From positions 1 through 64,000 of the forward strand of contig JAFMVD010000007.1 of the NCBI GenBank assembly GCA_025499625.1: 64,000 nucleotides of DNA, read 5' to 3'. This DNA is from Carboxylicivirga fragile. GTDB lineage: Bacteria; Bacteroidota; Bacteroidia; Bacteroidales; Marinilabiliaceae. The notes under the pieces were generated by a model that was not told the DNA's origin, ran no database searches, and worked only from the letters and a program-made list of their open reading frames with translations. A program made the position numbers and the translations under genes. This document shows positions 57,426 to 64,000 of this stretch, one piece after another; the first letter of the stretch is position 1, and each line of letters starts with the position of its first letter.

Positions 57426-59126
57426 TTATTCTGTAATTACAACATATGAACCTTCTAATACTATTGCACAGTTCAAATCAGAGCTATCAACTGTTACACC
57501 TTCATACTTTTGGAAATGTGTTTCTCCTGTGGCATAAGTAACATCGTAATTAATATCAGCAGTATTATCACCGTTATTGGTCACTGTGATAACCACTTTT
57601 GAACCGTTAATATTAGATGTGAATGTATCAAAATTCCAGTCATTTGTAATCGTGGCTGTTCCATAACCGTCACCCCATCCGAAACTGTCCATACGTACTA
57701 CACCATACTCAGTTGCATCGGCCTTACGCAAAATCGTACATGGGCTATGCCAATTATTAACTTCATTGGAGTAACAGTACATAGTAAGAACTTTACTGGA
57801 ACCTGATGCTACGGTGTAATCATCGGAAAACTCGGTCCACCAAGCGGTAGTGAAGTCAATTGCACCTATCTGACTAGTACCTTCAATAATAGTTAGTGGG
57901 CAAGTTGTGGTTACAGTGCTTGTGGCGCCAACATAAGAAATCACTGCATCTTGATCTCCATCAACTAAAGGAATTTCAAATTCAAGAATTGAATTATCAA
58001 GAATTCCTGTCGAGCCATCTGAATAAGTAGCTGTTACAACCATACCCTTAGGATCAAATGATGGGGATTCAGAACCAAAAAAAGCATAAGTGGTCATTTC
58101 CGGTAAAGCAGTTACTTCCATAGCAATAACAGAATTCGTTACTTCCAGTGTGTAAAATGTCGATACTGCAGGACCGTAATCACCTAGTTTGGTTTTGCTA
58201 TAAGCAACCGAAACTGTCTTTTCTCCGAGAGTGGTCATATCCGGTATCACATTGAATGACACATCTGCAGTATCCACTATAGAAGAAGAACCATCTGCAA
58301 AAGTAACAGTGGCTACTCCATCCCCCCAAAAATCTTCATTACCTAATTCAACAGCAAGTGGAGTTCCTGTAACATCAATCGACACAGCATTAACATCTTC
58401 GACTACTGTCACTTTAGACGGTATAAGATATGCCCTTTCAATCTCAAAATAACTCGCATCAGCTATTAAGAATGCCGTAATATCATCAGATGCTGAAACA
58501 GGTTGCTGATAGGTCATAACCAATTCTGTACCATTTGTCCCAATAGCAGTTGCAGTCACAAAAACATTGCCGGTAGCGGAGTGGTCAACATCAATCGAAA
58601 CAAAAGCCCCATCCATGGTTAAACGGAAATCATTCCAAATATCTCCATCTCCATCCGTATCTGGATAGTTATTACTAATAATATCTAAATCAAAATCTTC
58701 GTTACCCCAACCAAAAGCATCAGAGCGGAGCACAAAATATTCGGCATAGCCATCACCTTCACGATCTGCCACCTCATTGGCAACAGCAAGATTCCAGTTA
58801 TTCCAGGCGTTTGGACTACCTCCATTGTGGTTAATAAATTCCAAATGCAATAATTTATTTGTCGGAACGGTAAAATAATCTGAGAATGCCGTCCACCAAC
58901 CAGAACTGTAATCATCATTCCCAACAACTGCTGTAGTGATATCAATATAGGTTGTATCACCAGTGTCAATACCTTCCTTCGCGTCTGCAATCGAATCAAT
59001 CCTTGCCTGCAGGTCAGAGGGTGCATTAATAGTATATATCCTCGACTCTTCGCAACCAACTAATCCAATTGCTGTTAAAAAGGCTATGTACAAAACGTAC
59101 CCAATAAGCCTGTTTTTAATTTTCAT
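57426..59126 (-). CDS. surface lipoprotein with duplicated carbohydrate-binding-like domains around Ig-like domains
   Basis: The start chosen is MKIKNRL (566 residues); an ATG 7 codons earlier is possible. Lipobox VGC, then EES. Two related modules are visible: near residues 70-230 (SGWWTAFSDYFTVP ... WNNWNLAV ... RSDAFGWGN) and 425-566 (TAWWTEFSDDYTVA ... NNWHSPCTI ... RMDSFGWGD). Between them are two bacterial Ig-like (Big_3-type) domains, each with a TVTFADGSS/TATYSDGST strand. No catalytic motif is seen. Its place first in the susC/D operon suggests a surface arabinan-binding protein. I know no named family for the WW...FGWG module. Confidence 0.8.
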   Translation of the reverse strand: MKIKNRLIGYVLYIAFLTAIGLVGCEESRIYTINAPSDLQARIDSIADAKEGIDTGDTTYIDITTAVVGNDDYSSGWWTAFSDYFTVPTNKLLHLEFINHNGGSPNAWNNWNLAVANEVADREGDGYAEYFVLRSDAFGWGNEDFDLDIISNNYPDTDGDGDIWNDFRLTMDGAFVSIDVDHSATGNVFVTATAIGTNGTELVMTYQQPVSASDDITAFLIADASYFEIERAYLIPSKVTVVEDVNAVSIDVTGTPLAVELGNEDFWGDGVATVTFADGSSSIVDTADVSFNVIPDMTTLGEKTVSVAYSKTKLGDYGPAVSTFYTLEVTNSVIAMEVTALPEMTTYAFFGSESPSFDPKGMVVTATYSDGSTGILDNSILEFEIPLVDGDQDAVISYVGATSTVTTTCPLTIIEGTSQIGAIDFTTAWWTEFSDDYTVASGSSKVLTMYCYSNEVNNWHSPCTILRKADATEYGVVRMDSFGWGDGYGTATITNDWNFDTFTSNINGSKVVITVTNNGDNTADINYDVTYATGETHFQKYEGVTVDSSDLNCAIVLEGSYVVITE

Positions 59127-59312
59127 TTCCTTAGATTTAATTAACAATAAACATCTCGTTTTTTTAACTGCATTTTTTATCTCAAATTCGAATCAAGTCA
59201 ATATTATAATCAAATGCTCTTGATTTAAGCCTTCAAAAACTTCAATTAATAAGAACTTTACTTTTTAAGATATTTTTCATCTATACATCGAATTTGTTTC
59301 AAAATGTTAAAT

Positions 59313-59369
59313 CAAAAGTACAATCCAACGATTGCGACAAGGTTCATTAATGTTTTTTTTTGGTGGATA
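59313..59369 (-). promoter_or_regulatory. promoter of lipoprotein-susC-susD operon (candidate arabinan HTCS operator)
   Basis: The minus-strand -7 box TACTTTTG (59313-59320) is identical to that before the GH43-GH51 unit. GTGGATA at 59363-59369 lies exactly where the second repeat should be (43 bp from the box); the first position (59342-59348, GTTCATT) is degenerate. The leader would be about 180 bases. Confidence 0.5.
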
Positions 59370-59465
59370 ATTGAGGATGTCCAATTAGAAAACCTCTCAT
59401 CACTTGTAATAATAAACAAATCTAGCTTTTGAAAGGTGCACAAATGATAACAATGTGTATCATTT

Positions 59466-59522
59466 TATCCTCCTAAAGAATGAATTTGTGCTCCTGCAAA
59501 TAAGAAATAGTTTTCAAATTTG
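59466..59522 (+). promoter_or_regulatory. promoter of GH127-GH97 unit with tandem repeats (candidate arabinan HTCS operator)
   Basis: Read on the minus strand, GAGCACA (59487-59493) and GAGGATA (59466-59472) are 21 bp apart. On the plus strand CAAATTTG (59515-59522), one base off TAnnTTTG, stands at the same distance as the -7 boxes of the other arabinan units. The leader would be about 190 bases. The rest of the divergent region (59148-59717) holds an 8-bp-arm inverted repeat at 59442-59465 and no gene. Confidence 0.5.
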
Positions 59523-59717
59523 AACTTGATAAATAACAGTTATATAGTAGGGCAACACAAAAGTAAAACAAGCACTTGCTAATAGAATAACAATTCAATT
59601 TTCAAGGTATAAACACTAAAGTTTAATCTTAACAAGGTACAATCTACATCATGTAGATAGGTGTTGAGTGGATAAATTTCTGTGGGTAACACATCAAAAA
59701 AAAGAAAATATTAACTC

Positions 59718-62060
59718 ATGAAAAAATATTTATTACTAGTATTTCTAATTCAAGTTTGTCTCAGTTGTATCAAAAAACAGGATGCGATGCAAACATTTTC
59801 TTTAGACGATGTAGTGCTACATCCTTCTCCTTTTTATAATGCCCAACAGCTTGACCTCAGGTATTTATTAGAATTAGATGCTGACCGATTATTAGCTCCA
59901 TATTATAAAGAAGCCGGACTTTCCCCCTCAAAGGACAATTATACGAACTGGGAAAATACCGGTTTAGATGGCCATATTGGTGGCCATTACCTGTCTGCCC
60001 TCTCGATGATGTACGCCTCAACTGGTGATATAGAGCTTTTAAATAAGATTCACTATTTTATAATTCAATTAAAGCAGTGCCAGGACGCCAATGGTGATGG
60101 ATACCTGAGTGGAGTACCAGACGGTAAGAGGATCTGGTGCGAGATTTCTGAAGGCAATATCGAAGCTGGAAGTTTTTCGTTAAACAAAGGTTGGGTGCCT
60201 CTTTACAATATCCACAAAATATTTGCAGCCTTAAGAGATGCCCATATTTATGCTCATAACCCTGATGCTTTAAATATGCTTATCAAACTCTCCGATTGGT
60301 TTATGAGCATAACGGCGCATCTTAGTGATGAGCAATTACAACAGATATTAATTAGCGAACATGGAGGAATGAATGAGGTTTTTGTTGATGTTGCGGAACT
60401 TTCAGGAGATGATGAATACTTGGCTTTTGCAGCCAGATTTTCTGATTACACCATTCTCAATCCCCTGATTGACAAAAACATCAACTTGGTTGGCATGCAT
60501 GCTAACACCCAAATTCCTAAGGTTATAGGATTTAAGCGCTACGCTGATGTTGCGGATGATACAATCTGGAATGCGGCTTCAAAGTACTTTTGGGATTTAG
60601 TGGTGAATAAGATGACTATTTCCATTGGTGGCAACAGCGTGAGAGAGCACTTTCATTCGCCGGACGACTACAAGCCTATGATTGAATCGGAGCAGGGGCC
60701 AGAAACCTGTAACACCTACAACATGCTTCACTTAAGTAAAATGTTGTTTCTGAGCGAAACTGACCATAAGTATCTCGACTATTACGAACGGGCATTATAC
60801 AATCATATTCTTTCAACTCAACACCCTTATACAGGTGGCTTTGTTTATTTCACACCAATGCGCCCCCAGCATTACAGAGTCTATTCACAGGTTCATACAT
60901 CATTTTGGTGCTGTGTAGGCTCTGGCCTGGAAAACCATAGTAAGTATGGCGAAATGATTTATACACATAAAGCCAATAACCTTTATGTGAACCTTTTTAT
61001 TCCTTCACAAGTAACTTGGAAAGAACAGGGCGTCGAGCTGATTCAACAAACACAATTCCCATATTCCGAAGAGATAAACTTCACTATACAAAAAGCTGAA
61101 AAACCCTTTGAACTTAACATACGTATGCCAACGTGGTTAGGTGATAAATCACCTACTGTCACAGTTAATAACAAAGCTGCTGAAGTAGAAACCATTAATG
61201 GTTACATACTCGTTAAAAATGACCATTGGCGAAGAGGCGATCTTGTTGCTGTGAAGATGCCTATGCAAACAAGCATTGAGTATTTACCGGATAATTCAAA
61301 TTATGCTTCAGTTTCACACGGACCAATTGTGTTAGCGGCGAAAACAGATACTACCGACTTAGACGGATTGTTCGCCGATGACAGCCGTATGGGACATATT
61401 GCAAAAGGGGATATGCGTCCACTGGAACAAGCACCTGCTATTATTACCGATAACTTGAACTTTATAGATAAAATCCATCCTGTAAAAAGTCAGCCATTAC
61501 ACTTCGTAATGAACACAGCAAACGGCCAACAGCTGGAATTACAACCATTCTATGAAATACATGATGCCCGATATATGTTATATTGGCCAATTTATACAGA
61601 AGCTGAATTTAACGGGCGCATAAAAGACCTAAAAAAGAAAGAAGCCACTGTATTGGCTCTTGAGAAACAAACAATCGACAAGGTAGCTCCCGGAGAACAA
61701 CAACCGGAGTCTGATCACTTTTTTAAGGGCGAGCATACCAATTCAGGAATCAATCAGGACAAATTTTGGCGCGATGCAACAGCTTGGTTTAGCTATGAGC
61801 TCAATGATAAAAAAGCAGAAGCCAATACTCTGCGAATTAAATACTTTTCGGGAGATGTTGGCCGAAAGTTTCGGATTGAATTAAATGGCCATCTACTAAC
61901 TAAGGTTGAATTAAAAAGCGGCGAAAACGGTTTTTATACTATCGATTACCCTTTGCATCCATTAAAAGACAAAATTAGTTCGGGTAAAATCGAACTGAAA
62001 TTCGTTGCTGAAACAGGTTCCGTCGCAGGCGGGATATATGGTGTACGTTTATTGAAATAA
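59718..62060 (+). CDS. GH127/GH146 beta-L-arabinofuranosidase (DUF1680 fold)
   Basis: 780 residues, lipoprotein (LSC, then IKKQ, so periplasmic). The alpha/alpha-six barrel starts with LDLRYLLELDADRLLAPY and GLDGHIGGHYLSALS. The zinc-thiolate site is complete: E329 and C331 in GPETCNTYN and C398-C399 in FWCCVGSG, matching the Glu/Cys3 site in which a Cys is the nucleophile. C-terminal beta domains follow. It removes beta-L-arabinofuranosyl residues, found at the ends of complex pectic arabinans and in plant glycoproteins. It is transcribed away from the susC/D operon and leads a unit with GH97. Confidence 0.92.
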   Translation: MKKYLLLVFLIQVCLSCIKKQDAMQTFSLDDVVLHPSPFYNAQQLDLRYLLELDADRLLAPYYKEAGLSPSKDNYTNWENTGLDGHIGGHYLSALSMMYASTGDIELLNKIHYFIIQLKQCQDANGDGYLSGVPDGKRIWCEISEGNIEAGSFSLNKGWVPLYNIHKIFAALRDAHIYAHNPDALNMLIKLSDWFMSITAHLSDEQLQQILISEHGGMNEVFVDVAELSGDDEYLAFAARFSDYTILNPLIDKNINLVGMHANTQIPKVIGFKRYADVADDTIWNAASKYFWDLVVNKMTISIGGNSVREHFHSPDDYKPMIESEQGPETCNTYNMLHLSKMLFLSETDHKYLDYYERALYNHILSTQHPYTGGFVYFTPMRPQHYRVYSQVHTSFWCCVGSGLENHSKYGEMIYTHKANNLYVNLFIPSQVTWKEQGVELIQQTQFPYSEEINFTIQKAEKPFELNIRMPTWLGDKSPTVTVNNKAAEVETINGYILVKNDHWRRGDLVAVKMPMQTSIEYLPDNSNYASVSHGPIVLAAKTDTTDLDGLFADDSRMGHIAKGDMRPLEQAPAIITDNLNFIDKIHPVKSQPLHFVMNTANGQQLELQPFYEIHDARYMLYWPIYTEAEFNGRIKDLKKKEATVLALEKQTIDKVAPGEQQPESDHFFKGEHTNSGINQDKFWRDATAWFSYELNDKKAEANTLRIKYFSGDVGRKFRIELNGHLLTKVELKSGENGFYTIDYPLHPLKDKISSGKIELKFVAETGSVAGGIYGVRLLK

Positions 62061-62108
62061 ATAGACATCAATTCAATAATAATATTCTACCAATATAAAT
62101 ATACCAGA

Positions 62109-64000
62109 ATGAATACATTTAAACTTGCAACACTGTTGCTTCTTATAGTTCTTATTTCAGCAACGAGTTGTATTGACAAACACAATTCGATAAAAAGCCC
62201 TGATAACAATATTGATGTAACTATATTTACAGGAGAAACAAACAAGTTGTGCTATAGCATTTCCTATCACAATAAGGATATATTATTATCTTCAGAACTT
62301 GGAATGCTCCGCAGCGATGGTGATTTTTACAATAATCTGAAGTTTAAAACGCTTTCTCCGATCAATCTAAAATCTGAAGATTACCAACTGAACAACGGTA
62401 AACAGAAAAATATCAATTACACATATAATGAAGCAACTGTAGAAACTATAAATGCAGACGGCGTCCCAATGTATATTACATTCAGGGTGTCGAACGACGG
62501 CGTGGCATTCAGATACCTGTTCAAAGGCGAAAGTGATCAAAGGGTGAAAATTATAGAAGAAAAAACCACTTATCACTTCCCTGATAACACCAATGGATTT
62601 TTACAACCTGTTGCCAAAGCTAAAAGCGGCTGGTGCGAAACAAATCCATCCTACGAAGAATTTTACAATATCAATATAAAGGCAGGAACTACTTCTCCAA
62701 CAAAGTCTGGATGGGTTTACCCCGCATTATTTCAAAACAACAATAACTGGATTGCTATTACCGAAGCTAGTTTAGGAAGAGATTATTGTGCCACCCGACT
62801 TGTGGTACAAGATTCAACAACCTCTACTTATCAGGTTTCATTTCCTAACCCCGTAGAGATTATGCCAGGAGGAGAACTATTACCCAATTCTAGCGCCCCA
62901 CTAAAATCCCCTTGGCGTCTTCTTAGCATCGGCTCCTTAAAAACAGTTACAGAATCAACTCTTGGAACCGATTTAGCAGAACCTGCCATCGATATAGATG
63001 CCTCATTTGTTAAACCAGGAACTGCTTCATGGAGCTGGATCATCCTGAAGGATGACAACATTATTTATGACGTACAGAAAAACTATATTGACTTTGCTGC
63101 TGATATGAATTGGGAATATTGCCTGATCGATGCAGATTGGGACAGGAAAATTGGTTATGACAAAATACAGAAACTGGTCAACTATGCTAATTATAAAAAC
63201 ATAGGCATACTGCTTTGGTACAACTCAAGTGGAGACTGGAATACGACCACATACAGCCCCAAAAGCCTTCTTTTAACCTCAACACAAAGAGAAAAAGAAT
63301 TTGCCTTATTAAAAGAAATGGGTGTAAAAGGAATTAAAGTTGATTTCTTTGGCGGTGATGGGCAATCGGTTATCGCCTATTACCATGATATCCTTCAGGA
63401 CGCTGCCAAACATGGTTTGATGGTTAACTTCCACGGAGCTACACTTCCCCGCGGATGGCACCGAACTTACCCTAACTTAATGACCGTGGAAGCCGTCAGA
63501 GGTTTCGAGAATGTAACGTTTCGTCAGGAAGAAGCCGATAAACAAGCCGTTCATTGCACCATGCAACCTTTTACCCGCAATCTGTTCGATCCAATGGATT
63601 ATACGCCTGTTAATTTAACCGGGGTTCCTAATATTGAAAGAAGAACATCGCCTGCCTTTGAATTGGCACTCCCCATCCTTTTCCAGTCGGGCATTCAACA
63701 TTTAGCCGAAACACCTGAAGGAATGAGCAAGGTACCTGATTTTGCTATAGATTTTCTGGCGGATTGTCCGACTACCTGGGATGAGACCAAGTTGATTGAA
63801 GGATTTCCGGGACAATACGTGGTGATGGCACGGCGAGCAGGAGACAAATGGTACATTGGTGGTATTAATGCAGATAAAGAAGTGAAAGATATTCAATTAG
63901 ACTTATCTTTCATTGGAAGTAACAACATCAATCTAATTACTGATAACCATAAAGATAAGCTACTTAACTTAAGCACAATATCACTTAGCGATAATTCAAC
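62109..64000 (+). CDS. GH97 glycoside hydrolase, retaining type (cut by window end)
   Basis: The frame is open from ATG 62109 to the window edge (about 630 codons); the stop lies outside. Lipoprotein signal (ATSC, then IDKH). The N-terminal sandwich (YITFRVSNDGVAFRYLF) is followed by the barrel with WEYCLIDADWD, GIKVDFFGGDGQ, LMVNFHGATLPRGWHRTYPN and TVEAVRGFE. The VDF Asp and NFHG (rather than NAHE) are the pattern of retaining GH97 enzymes, alpha-galactosidases and beta-L-arabinopyranosidases, not of inverting SusB-type alpha-glucosidases. Start lies 48 bp after the GH127 stop. In an arabinan setting either activity is possible. Confidence 0.9.
   Translation, partial: MNTFKLATLLLLIVLISATSCIDKHNSIKSPDNNIDVTIFTGETNKLCYSISYHNKDILLSSELGMLRSDGDFYNNLKFKTLSPINLKSEDYQLNNGKQKNINYTYNEATVETINADGVPMYITFRVSNDGVAFRYLFKGESDQRVKIIEEKTTYHFPDNTNGFLQPVAKAKSGWCETNPSYEEFYNINIKAGTTSPTKSGWVYPALFQNNNNWIAITEASLGRDYCATRLVVQDSTTSTYQVSFPNPVEIMPGGELLPNSSAPLKSPWRLLSIGSLKTVTESTLGTDLAEPAIDIDASFVKPGTASWSWIILKDDNIIYDVQKNYIDFAADMNWEYCLIDADWDRKIGYDKIQKLVNYANYKNIGILLWYNSSGDWNTTTYSPKSLLLTSTQREKEFALLKEMGVKGIKVDFFGGDGQSVIAYYHDILQDAAKHGLMVNFHGATLPRGWHRTYPNLMTVEAVRGFENVTFRQEEADKQAVHCTMQPFTRNLFDPMDYTPVNLTGVPNIERRTSPAFELALPILFQSGIQHLAETPEGMSKVPDFAIDFLADCPTTWDETKLIEGFPGQYVVMARRAGDKWYIGGINADKEVKDIQLDLSFIGSNNINLITDNHKDKLLNLSTISLSDNS

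Noticed and set aside
59442-59465. Inverted repeat AAATGATA-N8-TATCATTT in the divergent region, containing one AATGATAAC
   Set aside because: There is no second AATGATAAC 21 bp away, so it is not counted as a xyloglucan-type operator; it remains an unexplained palindrome next to the arabinan repeats.
59363-59675. GTGGATAA at 59363 and 59668, 8 of 9 bases of a DnaA box
   Set aside because: There is no dnaA, dnaN or AT-rich unwinding cluster. The 59363 copy belongs to the arabinan repeat geometry. The copy at 59668 does not fit that geometry and I treat it as chance.
1-64000. Search for defence systems, CRISPR arrays, insertion sequences, tRNA or rRNA genes
   Set aside because: No spaced identical repeats, transposase motifs, terminal inverted repeats or RNA-gene cores were recognised; the gene losses near the left end show no adjoining mobile element.

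Overview
The window looks like a carbohydrate-acquisition island of a Bacteroidota bacterium. The signs are SusC/SusD pairs, two hybrid two-component regulators, acid-rich lipoprotein signals, TAnnTTTG-type -7 boxes and many secreted glycoside hydrolases. The gene set fits Bacteroidales or the marine Marinilabiliales, but species is not decidable from sequence alone. No tRNA, rRNA, CRISPR, phage or transposase gene was seen. Everything up to about 59.1 kb is on the minus strand; the last two genes are on the plus strand.

Region 1 (about 0.05-32.2 kb) is a xyloglucan utilisation locus. The core unit reads SusC, SusD, surface glycan-binding lipoprotein, BACON-GH5 endo-xyloglucanase, PA14-GH31 alpha-xylosidase, GH95 alpha-fucosidase, GH3 beta-glucosidase, hybrid two-component regulator, GH43 arabinofuranosidase. 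Two further units add an SGNH acetylesterase with a GH2 beta-galactosidase, and a GH42 beta-galactosidase preceded by a small ORF. Between and beyond them lies debris: a GH27 alpha-galactosidase cut after about 116 codons, a Tat-signal aldo/keto reductase with an internal deletion, and a GH97 piece with an in-frame stop. A DUF418 membrane protein and an NTF2-like protein sit in the same decaying stretch.

Region 2 (32.4-40.4 kb) is the cytoplasmic L-arabinose pathway: araA, sodium symporter, araD, zinc alcohol dehydrogenase, a 90-residue ORF translationally coupled to araB, and a strong terminator. Next to it is a Nudix-derived AraR-type repressor whose catalytic Nudix residues are lost. Near-identical palindromes lie upstream of araA and upstream of araR itself.

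Region 3 (40.6-64 kb) is an arabinan locus. It has three GH43 enzymes, GH51, a secreted aldose 1-epimerase, a second hybrid two-component regulator, a lipoprotein-SusC-SusD operon, and divergently GH127/146 beta-L-arabinofuranosidase plus GH97, which runs off the window. Arabinan and the arabinose side chains of xyloglucan would both feed the arabinose operon.

The most interesting signal lies in the promoters. Three units of the xyloglucan locus carry AWTGWTAAC direct repeats spaced 21-22 bp, always starting 29 bp beyond a -7-like box. Four units of the arabinan locus carry a different repeat, GWGGAYA, also spaced 21 bp and placed 22 bp beyond the -7 box. I read these as the operators of the two hybrid two-component regulators. 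This is an inference from position and pattern, not a known motif.
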